A stretch of 10,693 bases of DNA. Source: Methanomassiliicoccaceae archaeon (GTDB lineage Archaea > Thermoplasmatota > Thermoplasmata > Methanomassiliicoccales > Methanomethylophilaceae). This document shows positions 1 through 7,334 of the stretch, one piece after another (the stretch's first letter is position 1; each line of letters opens with the position of its first letter). Both the position numbers and the translations under genes were made by a program. The stretch covers positions 1 to 10,693 of the forward strand of contig JAIRTZ010000101.1 in NCBI GenBank assembly GCA_031254685.1, written 5' to 3'. The notes beneath the pieces are model-generated. The model was not told the DNA's origin, did no database searches, and was given only the letters and a program-made list of their open reading frames with translations.

Positions 1-694
1 TGTCGCCGGTGTCCAGCGTGATCGACGGCCTCACCGTTACCGGAGGCACGGCAAGCGCTGTGAGCACCATCCATTCCGGCCTGCACGTCGCCGGGTCCAT
101 GCCCAATGTCTTCAGGTCCTCGTCCGGTATCCTTTCCAGGCGGTCGCGCACCTCTCTCGGCGTCAGTTTGTGATTATCGTCGACCTCTCTGAAAGTTGTC
201 GGCTTGTCGAGTTTTATTTTTATCTGCTCCTCGCCGCAGTACGGGCATGTCCCCTTGGAGGACGCGTCCTTCGCGGTGGATTTTGTGAACGTTTTGAGGT
301 CGACGGTGTCGCCGCCGAGCTCTTCCACGCGGCCCATGTTGAGCCTGCACTCCTCTATCTGATCTTCCGTCAGCATCAGACGTCCGCATTTGCGGCATGT
401 GCTCTCCAGCAGTGTTTTGATATCTTTGATGAAACCGACGTGGATCACCGGCATCGCAAGATCGATATGCCCGAAATGACCGGGGCACTCGTCCACCTTG
501 CATCCGCACGTCTTGCATCTGAGTCCCGGCTCTATGACGCCCATGTGCGGGTCCATCAGTCCCATTTCGATCGGGTAGCCTTCGTCGTCATACGTGTCCG
601 CCGTGATTATCTTCGTGGCGGACATCTTGCGTATCTCCTCGGGAGAGACGCATGAGAACTTTATCGCCCCTATCCTTTTTGAAATTCCGATCAT
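1..694 (-). CDS. rpoA1: DNA-directed RNA polymerase subunit A' (RpoA1), N-terminal part, runs off the window
   Basis: This is the N-terminal 231 codons of archaeal RNA polymerase subunit A', the N-terminal portion of the beta'/Rpb1-like largest subunit, which forms the clamp and most of the active-site cleft. The gene continues past base 1. The clamp zinc site is clear: C60, C63, C70 and H73 in CKTCGCKVDECPGHFGH. A second four-cysteine site is C100/C103 with C150/C153. Near the window edge the typical segment PPVTVRPSI (about residues 217-225) is present. The ATG at 694-692 shares ATGA with the TGA stop of rpoB, and a GGAGG lies 7 nt upstream inside the rpoB tail (702-706), so translation is probably coupled to rpoB. 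The start protein MIGISKRIGAIKFSCVSP matches the family start. The catalytic NADFDGD motif lies beyond the window, so intactness of the gene cannot be judged. Confidence 0.96.
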   Translation of the reverse strand, partial: MIGISKRIGAIKFSCVSPEEIRKMSATKIITADTYDDEGYPIEMGLMDPHMGVIEPGLRCKTCGCKVDECPGHFGHIDLAMPVIHVGFIKDIKTLLESTCRKCGRLMLTEDQIEECRLNMGRVEELGGDTVDLKTFTKSTAKDASSKGTCPYCGEEQIKIKLDKPTTFREVDDNHKLTPREVRDRLERIPDEDLKTLGMDPATCRPEWMVLTALAVPPVTVRPSITLDTGD

Positions 695-3600
695 CTCAGG
701 TCCTCCAGCTGAAGTCTCATGGCAACGCCGAGAGACAGCAATTCGTCCATAAGCAGTTTGAACGCGTACGACGTCTGCACCAGGTATATGTTAGTGTTAT
801 TCTTGCAGACCGGGCAGTATAATGCGCCGTGACGGTCCATTATCGCCACATGCCCGCAGTTCGGGTTGCCGCAGATATATTGCTGCGTTCCGTCCGACTC
901 ATCGAGCAGTCTGTCCTTGATCACCATTGCGGCACCGTGGCCGATAAGGCAGTCGCGCTCCATCTCACCGAATCTGAGACCGCCCTGTCTCGATCTGCCC
1001 TCTGTGGGCTGTCTCGTAAGTATCTGCACGGGCCCGCGGGAACGCACATGCAGCTTCCCGGAGACCATATGGTGCAGCTTCTGATAGAAGATGACACCGA
1101 CGAACACATCCGTCTGGATCATACGGCCGCTTACGCCGTCGTACATCACTTCCTTCCCGGTGTGCTTGAATCCGTTCCTTACGAGCCCGTCGCGTATCGA
1201 CTGTTCGTTCTCGCCCGAGAACGACGTTGCGTCTATCGTGCGCCCTTCCATCGAACCGACCTTTCCGCCTATCATCTCGAGCACGTGCGCAACGGTCATC
1301 CTGCTGGGGATTGCGTGCGGGTTTATGACGAGGTCCGGCGTTATGCCGTCGGCCGTGAACGGCATGTCCGCCTGGTCGACGAGCCTTCCGATGACACCTT
1401 TCTGTCCGTGTCTCGAGCAGAACTTGTCGCCGAGCTCGGGAATTCTCTGATCGCGTACCTTCACCCTCACGAGCCTGGAACCGTTCTCCGATTCCGTCAC
1501 CATGACGGAGTCCACGTATCCCAATTCGCCGGGCCTTACGGTGACGGACGTCTCGCGCCTCTTCTGCGGCGTCAGGAAGTCCGTCTCCTCCTCAAGGAAA
1601 CGCGGAGGCGATGTCTTACCGATGAGAACGTCGCTTCCGGTGACCTCCGACTCCGGAGATATCAGACCGTCCTCCCCGAGCGACGCGTACGCCATATCCG
1701 CGCGCGCGCCCCTCACGTCGGGCGACGGTATCTCAAAATGATCCTCCTGCCCGCCCGGGTACCGTCTTTCCTCGGCGCGGTACGTCCTCATGAACGACGA
1801 CCGTCCGAGACCGCGCTGTATCGAGCTTTTATTCATGACGAGCGCATCTTCCATGTTGTACCCGTGGTACGATAATACGGCGACCACGAAATTTTGTCCC
1901 GCAGGTCTGTGATTGTAGCCGACGAACTCCATCGTCTGCGTCTGCGCCATCGGTTTTTGAGGATAATGCAGCAGATGGCCTCTCGTGTCCGGTCTGATGC
2001 GATAGTTCGACGCCGGTATTCCCAACGCCTGCTTTGCCATTCCGGCGCCCATCGTCACACGCGGCGACGAGTTGTGCTCCGGGTACGGAACGAGCCCCGA
2101 ACATACTCCGAGGATCACCATCGGGTCTATCTCCATGTGCGTGTGTTTTACGTTAAGTTTTGAGGGCACCGCGAAGTCTCCGCCGCAGAACCTGCACTTC
2201 AGTATCACGTTGCCTTCCTTCCCGCAGTTCATCCAGTCCGCGTCCATCGGGGACAGCGCGCGTCCGCAGTGCTCGCAGCGTTCCGGCACATCGTACGCGT
2301 CCACCGCTATCAATGCGTCCTCTTCCTCTTCGGCGTCAAGCCACTCGAGTATGCCTTCGCGGAACAGGCCGTTCCATTCGACCTTCTTGTCGCGGATCCC
2401 TTCGACGTGCTTGCGGGTGAGTATCGTCTTCCCGTCCTTCAGTACGAGGAGGGGCCTTCTGAGACGTCCCTCGTCGCAGTTCATTATCACTTCGTTCATC
2501 TCTTCGTCGAATCGTATGTTGACCTCACCGGACATCATGCCGCAGCGCCTGCGGTCGCGTATCTCGGCAACGAGCTTTCCCGCGTCCGTGTGCGTTCCGA
2601 CGAGGTCCCCGTTCACGTATATCCTGCTTCCGGACTGTTTGACCTGTCCGAGGCCCAGATCTTTCAGTATCCATTTCAGGTCCGCCTCCTGGAACCCTTC
2701 CGAGACGTCTATTATCAGCGCCGCGTTCTTCACGAGACCGCAGTTCTGACCTTCCGGCGTTTCCGACGGACATAGCCGTCCCCACTGAGTCGGGTGAAGG
2801 TCGCGCGCCTCGAAGTGCGGCTGACTCCTCGTCAGCGATGATGTCACTCTTCTGAGATGCGACATCGCCGACATGTTGCTCGTTCTGTCGAGCAGCTGCG
2901 AAACGCCCGCGCGTCCGCCGACCCAGTTGCCGGTGGCCAGCGAATGCAGCAACTTGTGCGTGAGCAGGTCGGGGCGTATCGATGACGAGATCTTCAGCTC
3001 ATCCTTCTTCCGGCCCCAATTCCTCTCCAGCTGGTATTTGAGGTCCTTCATCAGACTGTTGAACGACGTTCTGAAAAGGTCCTCCATCAGGTCGCCGGAC
3101 AGTTTCAGTCTCTTGTTCGCATAGTGGTCCTTGTCATCCTCTTTTCTCTTGTCTATGGATAACTCAAGAACTGCGTGCGCAATGCGTCCGAGGAAGATCG
3201 CCTTCTTCATGCGATCGGCCTCGGTGTCGCCGAGGTGCGGCAGCAGCGAACGATCGAGTATCGATTCTACTTTCTTCGTCCTGTACTCCTTGGCCTGGCC
3301 CGCCGCGAAATTTCTCTCCAGGAACAATATCGCGTCCTCCTGCGTGTGGTAGCCGTTCGGCGCGTATGTTTTCTTATCTTGGCTGTTCTCTATGTTCGCG
3401 TAAACGATGTTGGCCATCTCCTCGCGCGAGACTATCGTTTCGTATATCTCTTGGTCGCGCTCCATCCCGAGCGCCTTCATCAGCGCTATCAGCGGGATCG
3501 CGGTCGACGCGACCGGGACGGTCACCATTAACATTCCGTCCTTCTTCTTCTCCACCAGCGTCAATGCGCGGTATCCTTCCTTCTGCGAGAACACCTTCGC

Positions 3601-4278
3601 CGATTCAAGACGTGTGCCGTACTTTTCGTTGTACTCTATCATCACGCGGTTCGGAGCGAGGTCCTCCAGCGTTATCAGTGCGCGTTCGGTACCGCCGACG
3701 ATGAAGTATCCTCCCGGATCCCTCGGGTCCTCTTTCTGCTGTAAGAGTATCCCATTGTATTCCTCGTCGGACATCTCGCGCTCGGAGTGCATTTCGATGA
3801 CCTTTCGGTTAAGGTTGCATCCTTTCGATTTCACCATCATCGGAAGGTCGCCGACGTGCACTTTTTCCGAATCCTTCTCCACGCCGTCCTCGATGACGGT
3901 GAAGTCCAGATGGATCGGCGCAAGGTAGTTCAAATTCCTGAGTCTCGCTTCCATCGGCGACAGTTCGTGCCTGTAGCCGTTCGCCTCCATTATCTTCGGT
4001 TCGTCCACGTGTACGGTGGGCCTCGAATGCGGGTCCACCTCACCGTTCTCATCTCTCTTCCTGCCGATGCGTATCTCTATGTTGCGACCGTTCGTCCTCT
4101 CGGGGTCGAGACGTATCACTCCTCTCTCCGCGTCATCCGTAGGTACCCGAAGGTTATCGACGATCCGCTGCATCCTGCTGTTCGGATTGTCGGGGGTCGC
4201 CAAAAAGTCGTTGAATGACGAAACGTGATGGTTCACGATGCTCCGCTCATCGAAATATAATTTTACGAGATCCCTCAA
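691..4278 (-). CDS. rpoB: DNA-directed RNA polymerase subunit B, unsplit (RpoB, B''+B' in one chain)
   Basis: Full-length 1195-residue archaeal RNA polymerase subunit B (beta/Rpb2 homologue), which forms the other half of the active-site cleft. The N-terminus (LVKLYFDERSIVNHHVSSFNDFL) is typical. Core motifs are SETPEGQNCGLVKN from residue 505, GYNMEDALVMNKSS from 806 with acidic E810/D811 near the active site, and GDKFCSRHGQKGVIG at 950-964 in the hybrid-binding domain. The C-terminal zinc site is C1136, C1141, C1155 and C1158, the first pair with a wider spacing (CGNPNC). An additional zinc-ribbon-like segment (C668, C671, C695, C698) lies between the DAEEEED acidic stretch and HTHMEIDP (712-719). 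The reading frame is closed by a TAA six codons before the chosen TTG (4278-4276) and the next Met is residue 36, inside the conserved start, so TTG is the best start. A GGGG lies 8 nt upstream. rpoH ends 4 nt before it; rpoA1 overlaps its stop. Confidence 0.97.
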   Translation of the reverse strand: MRDLVKLYFDERSIVNHHVSSFNDFLATPDNPNSRMQRIVDNLRVPTDDAERGVIRLDPERTNGRNIEIRIGRKRDENGEVDPHSRPTVHVDEPKIMEANGYRHELSPMEARLRNLNYLAPIHLDFTVIEDGVEKDSEKVHVGDLPMMVKSKGCNLNRKVIEMHSEREMSDEEYNGILLQQKEDPRDPGGYFIVGGTERALITLEDLAPNRVMIEYNEKYGTRLESAKVFSQKEGYRALTLVEKKKDGMLMVTVPVASTAIPLIALMKALGMERDQEIYETIVSREEMANIVYANIENSQDKKTYAPNGYHTQEDAILFLERNFAAGQAKEYRTKKVESILDRSLLPHLGDTEADRMKKAIFLGRIAHAVLELSIDKRKEDDKDHYANKRLKLSGDLMEDLFRTSFNSLMKDLKYQLERNWGRKKDELKISSSIRPDLLTHKLLHSLATGNWVGGRAGVSQLLDRTSNMSAMSHLRRVTSSLTRSQPHFEARDLHPTQWGRLCPSETPEGQNCGLVKNAALIIDVSEGFQEADLKWILKDLGLGQVKQSGSRIYVNGDLVGTHTDAGKLVAEIRDRRRCGMMSGEVNIRFDEEMNEVIMNCDEGRLRRPLLVLKDGKTILTRKHVEGIRDKKVEWNGLFREGILEWLDAEEEEDALIAVDAYDVPERCEHCGRALSPMDADWMNCGKEGNVILKCRFCGGDFAVPSKLNVKHTHMEIDPMVILGVCSGLVPYPEHNSSPRVTMGAGMAKQALGIPASNYRIRPDTRGHLLHYPQKPMAQTQTMEFVGYNHRPAGQNFVVAVLSYHGYNMEDALVMNKSSIQRGLGRSSFMRTYRAEERRYPGGQEDHFEIPSPDVRGARADMAYASLGEDGLISPESEVTGSDVLIGKTSPPRFLEEETDFLTPQKRRETSVTVRPGELGYVDSVMVTESENGSRLVRVKVRDQRIPELGDKFCSRHGQKGVIGRLVDQADMPFTADGITPDLVINPHAIPSRMTVAHVLEMIGGKVGSMEGRTIDATSFSGENEQSIRDGLVRNGFKHTGKEVMYDGVSGRMIQTDVFVGVIFYQKLHHMVSGKLHVRSRGPVQILTRQPTEGRSRQGGLRFGEMERDCLIGHGAAMVIKDRLLDESDGTQQYICGNPNCGHVAIMDRHGALYCPVCKNNTNIYLVQTSYAFKLLMDELLSLGVAMRLQLEDLR

Positions 4279-4282
4279 TGAT

Positions 4283-4549
4283 TCATCCCCTTGTTACGAG
4301 CCTGTAAGCGACGAATTCCTCCGCCGTCTCACTTTTTCTGATGATCTTTACGATGCGCCCCTCCTCTATGGGGCCGTATATGTTCTCCAACACTTTTATC
4401 CCGGCATCGCTTCTTCTGATCTTGGGAAGCTGGTCGCAGGTCACTTTCAGTTTCAAAAGGATCTGCTGTGCCTCCTCCTCGTTGAGAAGATGATGTTCCG
4501 GTACAAGGTCGTGCTTAAGGACGTTGAACGCGATGTTATCTGCTGCCAA
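4283..4549 (-). CDS. rpoH: DNA-directed RNA polymerase subunit H (RpoH, Rpb5 C-terminal homologue)
   Basis: Small 88-residue RNA polymerase subunit equivalent to the C-terminal assembly domain of eukaryotic Rpb5, sitting at the lower jaw where downstream DNA enters. The family pattern is seen from residue 8: FNVLKHDLVPEHHLLNEEEA, then LPKIRRSDAG and a C-terminal EEFVAYRLV strand. The first codon is TTG (4549-4547). It is supported by GGTGA at 4560-4556, 6 nt upstream, the expected complement of the archaeal 16S 3' end, and by the lack of a better in-frame ATG before the conserved region. It heads the rpoH-rpoB-rpoA1 order usual in archaea. A 7-bp hairpin lies 10 nt before the Shine-Dalgarno sequence. 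No convincing TATA box is visible between it and tRNA-Lys, so it may share the tRNA's promoter (inference). Confidence 0.95.
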   Translation of the reverse strand: MAADNIAFNVLKHDLVPEHHLLNEEEAQQILLKLKVTCDQLPKIRRSDAGIKVLENIYGPIEEGRIVKIIRKSETAEEFVAYRLVTRG

Positions 4550-4570
4550 GTGTTTTCACCTACCAATTGC

Positions 4571-4589
4571 CCCGCTGCCGGTCAGCGGG
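4571..4589 (-). promoter_or_regulatory. GC-rich hairpin in the leader of rpoH
   Basis: A perfect 7-bp inverted repeat, CCCGCTG and CAGCGGG, with a 5-base loop (ACCGG on the minus strand). It ends 10 nt before the GGTGA Shine-Dalgarno sequence of rpoH. There is no T-tract after it, so it does not look like a bacterial-type terminator. A role in RNA processing between tRNA and mRNA, in control of rpoH translation or in RNA stability is possible; none is shown by the sequence. Confidence 0.5.
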
Positions 4590-4675
4590 AAACCCCTCCG
4601 CATGAAAAGCGCCTGAATGTTCGTTTCTTTTCTCATACTTGATCGTGTCCCTTTGATCGCTCATGAGACCATCAG

Positions 4676-4749
4676 CGGGTCTGAAGGGATTCGAACCCTT
4701 GACCACCTGATTAAAAGTCAGATGCTCTACCTAGCTGAGCTACAGACCC
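4676..4749 (-). tRNA. tRNA-Lys (anticodon UUU)
   Basis: A complete 74-nt cloverleaf can be folded by eye. The acceptor stem is GGGTCTG with CAGACCC, followed by discriminator G; CCA is not encoded. The D arm is GCTC..GAGC, the anticodon arm TCTGA-CTTTTAA-TCAGG gives anticodon TTT at loop positions 34-36, the variable loop is TGGTC, and the T arm AAGGG-TTCGAAT-CCCTT pairs perfectly. There is no intron. It decodes AAA and, with modified U34, AAG. A uridine at position 34 makes it a candidate substrate for the Elp3 encoded 2.6 kb away. It has a good TATA box about 45 nt upstream, and no T-run follows it before rpoH. Confidence 0.97.
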
Positions 4750-4791
4750 ATAGATAGCTTAAGCTTGTATTCAACGAGCAATGCGTCATTC

Positions 4792-4799
4792 TATATAAG
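4792..4799 (-). promoter_or_regulatory. TATA box for tRNA-Lys (possibly also the RNA polymerase operon)
   Basis: The minus strand reads CTTATATA, close to the archaeal consensus TTTATATA. Its centre is near 4795, which predicts a start of transcription near 4769, giving a leader of about 20 nt before the mature tRNA 5' end at 4749. The motif is nearly palindromic, so it could in principle also work toward cdc48, but that gene has a closer box of its own. Identified by position and consensus only. Confidence 0.6.
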
Positions 4800-4871
4800 G
4801 GTTTGTTACCCGTATACGTGCGTTCGTACGCGTGCTTTTCTGAAAACGGCGAAAGCAGCAAAGGAATGTAT

Positions 4872-4880
4872 GATATAAAG
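4872..4880 (+). promoter_or_regulatory. TATA box of cdc48, placed for a leaderless mRNA
   Basis: GATATAAAG at 4872-4880 has its centre near 4876, about 22-25 nt before the two adjacent ATG codons at 4898 and 4901. Archaeal transcription usually starts 25-27 nt after the TATA centre, so the mRNA would start at or next to the start codon. No GGTGA or GGAGG precedes the start, which agrees with a leaderless transcript. Confidence 0.6.
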
Positions 4881-4897
4881 CGAACACCATCCGCCAT

Positions 4898-7093
4898 ATG
4901 ATGGACAAGGTCATTGAGCTCAGGGTCAATCAGGCGGCCAACGCCGCGGAGGCCGGGCACGGGCGTGCCCGCATCGACGCCAAGGCACGTGCCAAACTGG
5001 GGGTGGAGGTCGGCGACGTCATAGAGATAACCGGCAGGAAGACCACCGTCGCGAAGGTGTTCAGGGGCGACCCCGGGGACGAGGGGCTCGGAGTGATACG
5101 CATCGACGGCATCACGAGAACTAACGCCGGCGCGAGCATTGACGAATCCGTGAAGGTCAAGAGATGCGACCCCAAGCCCGCGGAGAAAGTAACGTTATCG
5201 CCGAACATACAGGACGGCAAGAAGATCAGATTCGGGGAGGGCGCCTCCGACATCTTCAGGAAGGGGCTGATGAACCGCCCCGTGATGAAGGGCAGCGACA
5301 TACTTGTCCCTAACGTTGCGCTGATGGGCAACCGTTCAACGTTCCTTGTGGTCAGCACCGTTCCGCAGGGGCCCGTGACCATAGGCCCCGGGACCGAGAT
5401 CGTGCTGAAAGCGGAACCGGCGGCGAAGAAGGAGAGCTACACCGAACAGATAACGTACGATGATGTCGGTGGACTCGACGACGAACTCAGGAAGATACGC
5501 GAGATGATCGAGCTTCCGATGAAACACCCGGAATTGTTCATAAGACTGGGGATATCCGCGCCTAAGGGCGTCCTCCTGTACGGACCACCGGGCACCGGAA
5601 AGACGCTGATAGCGAAGGCCGTCGCCAACGAGTCCGGGGCGGCGTTCTTCGCGATTCAGGGACCTGAGATAATCGGACGGTACTACGGACAGAGCGAGGA
5701 ACGTCTGCGGGAGATATTCAAGGAGGCGGAGACCAACGCCCCGAGCATAATATTTTTGGACGAGATAGATTCCATCGTCCCGAAAAGGGATTCCGTCACC
5801 GGCGAGGTGGAACGGCGCATCGTCGCCCAGCTGCTGACGTTATTGGACGGGCTGAGCGGACGCGGGGACATCGTCGTGATAGGGGCGACGAACCGTGAGG
5901 ATTCCATCGATCCGGCGCTGAGGCGTCCCGGGAGATTCGACCGTGAGATCGAGATAGGCATGCCCGGAAGGGGGGCGCGCAAGGACATACTCGATGTGCA
6001 CATACGCGGGATGCCGCTGGGCAGCGACGTGAACGTCGAGCACCTGGCGGGCGTTACGCAGGGATTCGTCGGCGCGGACCTTGCGGCGCTGGCACGCGAG
6101 GCGGCGATGAAATGCCTGCGCAGGAAGATGCCGGAATTGGATCTCGACAAACCGATACCGGCCGCGGTCCTGGAAACGATGAAGGTGACGATGGACGATT
6201 TCTCGTCGGCTTTGGCAGAAGTGGAACCGAGCGGGATGCGTGAGGTGATCGTGGAGATACCGAGGGTCACGTGGGCCGATGTCGGCGGGCTTGAGGACGT
6301 GAAACGGGAAATAAAGGAGGCGTTCATTCCCACCGAGGCCCCGAAAGCATTCGAGAGGCTCGGTATAAGACCGGCGAAAGGGATTTTATTCTACGGACCG
6401 CCGGGGACCGGGAAAACATTGATAGCGAAGGCCGTCGCCAACGAATCGGGCGCGAACTTCATATGCGTCAACGGCCCGGAGATCGCGAGCAAGTGGATGG
6501 GCGAGAGCGAAAAAGCGATCAGACAGATATTCAAGCGCGCCAAACAGATGGCGCCGTGCATCATATTCTTCGATGAGATGGATTCCGTGGCGCCGAGGCG
6601 CGGAACGTCGGGTTCCGGGAATTGGGAGAAGGTGGTGAATCAGCTGCTGACGTCGATGGACGGCGTCGAAAGTCTGAAGAACGTGATGGTAATGGGCGCC
6701 ACGAACCGGCCGGATATGATAGACCCGGCCCTGCTCAGGCCGGGGAGATTCGATAAAATGGTGCTCATAGGGATGCCGGACATCGGCACGAGACGGAAGA
6801 TACTTGAGGTCCATACGAAGAAGATGCCGCTGAAGGGCGTGGACCTGGACGATATCGCGAAGGGGACCGACGGCTACGTCGGTGCCGATCTGGAAGCGTT
6901 ATGCCGCGAGGCCGGCATGGAAGCGTACCGCGAGGACCCGGACATCGAATACGTGGGAGCGGGACATTTCAGCGCTGCGCTGAATTCCGTCAAGCCGTCG
7001 GTGGACGCCGATCTGATGAAAAGCTACGAGGAGATGGGCGATCAGATAAAGAAGAGAAGGACGTCATGGGACGACATCCCGTTCTACGGGTGA
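4898..7093 (+). CDS. Cdc48/VAT-type AAA+ ATPase with two AAA rings
   Basis: Archaeal Cdc48 (p97/VCP, VAT of Thermoplasma), a hexameric unfoldase that uses ATP to pull proteins apart and can feed the 20S proteasome. At 731 residues its length is normal. Residues 4-85 are the double-psi barrel and about 105-170 the second N-domain lobe. D1: Walker A G229-T236 (K235), pore loop Y262-Y263, Walker B D288-E289, second region of homology with R343 and R346. D2: Walker A G500-T507 (K506), pore loop W533-M534, Walker B D559-E560. All residues needed for ATP hydrolysis in both rings are present. The C-terminus is IPFYG, where FYG fits the HbYX motif that opens proteasome gates. ATG 4898 and ATG 4901 are both possible starts; the TATA box position slightly favours the second. 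The gene is followed at 7 nt by a PRC-barrel gene read from a GGTGA overlapping its stop. Confidence 0.96.
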   Translation: MMDKVIELRVNQAANAAEAGHGRARIDAKARAKLGVEVGDVIEITGRKTTVAKVFRGDPGDEGLGVIRIDGITRTNAGASIDESVKVKRCDPKPAEKVTLSPNIQDGKKIRFGEGASDIFRKGLMNRPVMKGSDILVPNVALMGNRSTFLVVSTVPQGPVTIGPGTEIVLKAEPAAKKESYTEQITYDDVGGLDDELRKIREMIELPMKHPELFIRLGISAPKGVLLYGPPGTGKTLIAKAVANESGAAFFAIQGPEIIGRYYGQSEERLREIFKEAETNAPSIIFLDEIDSIVPKRDSVTGEVERRIVAQLLTLLDGLSGRGDIVVIGATNREDSIDPALRRPGRFDREIEIGMPGRGARKDILDVHIRGMPLGSDVNVEHLAGVTQGFVGADLAALAREAAMKCLRRKMPELDLDKPIPAAVLETMKVTMDDFSSALAEVEPSGMREVIVEIPRVTWADVGGLEDVKREIKEAFIPTEAPKAFERLGIRPAKGILFYGPPGTGKTLIAKAVANESGANFICVNGPEIASKWMGESEKAIRQIFKRAKQMAPCIIFFDEMDSVAPRRGTSGSGNWEKVVNQLLTSMDGVESLKNVMVMGATNRPDMIDPALLRPGRFDKMVLIGMPDIGTRRKILEVHTKKMPLKGVDLDDIAKGTDGYVGADLEALCREAGMEAYREDPDIEYVGAGHFSAALNSVKPSVDADLMKSYEEMGDQIKKRRTSWDDIPFYG

Positions 7094-7100
7094 TACCGTG

Positions 7101-7334
7101 ATGGACAGCCGTGTGTTCATTTCCGAGATCGCCGGGAAGATGGCCGTCAGCAAGGACGGTCAGTTGTTGGGGCAGATAGAGGACATCGTGATCGATACGT
7201 CGACCGGAATGGTCAGGTATCTCGTCCTCGGGCCGTCGTCCAAAGTGTCCGATATGGTCGACGATATGGGACGTGCCGTTATCACCGTCACGAACATGCA
7301 GTTCGATCAGGAATACATCATCGTCACTCAATGA
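7101..7334 (+). CDS. PRC-barrel domain protein
   Basis: A 77-residue single-domain protein of the PRC-barrel type, the small beta-barrel found in photosynthetic reaction centre subunit H and in RimM. Free-standing versions are common in archaea and their role is mostly unknown. The pattern is visible throughout: an early EIAGKMAVSKDGQLLGQIED strand pair, then VIDTSTGMVRYLVLG, then a last strand ITVTNMQFDQEYIIV. I prefer ATG 7101, because GGGTGA at 7088-7093 lies 7 nt upstream; the GTG at 7098 would add one residue with poor spacing. It is almost certainly co-transcribed with cdc48. Its last 11 bases overlap the end of elp3 on the other strand. There is no signal peptide or membrane segment. 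Confidence 0.85.
   Translation: MDSRVFISEIAGKMAVSKDGQLLGQIEDIVIDTSTGMVRYLVLGPSSKVSDMVDDMGRAVITVTNMQFDQEYIIVTQ

Larger units (their letters stand above)
4750..4897. other. Divergent intergenic region between tRNA-Lys and cdc48
   Basis: These 148 bases hold the two outward-facing TATA boxes described above. Between them, 4811-4823 and 4825-4835 are runs of strictly alternating pyrimidine and purine (CGTATACGTGCGT and CGTACGCGTGC), which include the palindromes CGTATACG and ACGCGT. I see no open reading frame with a ribosome site and no RNA gene here. Confidence 0.5.

Noticed and set aside
829..1875. Long plus-strand reading frame (348 codons) opposite rpoB.
   Set aside because: Its protein shows no recognisable domain and lies antisense to a certain gene; third-position GC bias on one strand keeps antisense frames open.
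2483..2492. ATTATCACTT, identical to 10 bases of the operator at 9561-9570.
   Set aside because: It lies inside conserved rpoB coding sequence, has no second arm, and is explained by the codons there.
4560..4664. A 34-codon minus-strand reading frame (starting MSDQRDTIKYEK) filling the space between tRNA-Lys and rpoH, ending in TAG.
   Set aside because: It has no ribosome site, starts 12 nt from the tRNA end, and a frame this short arises easily by chance. Reading the TAG as pyrrolysine would add only a few residues.
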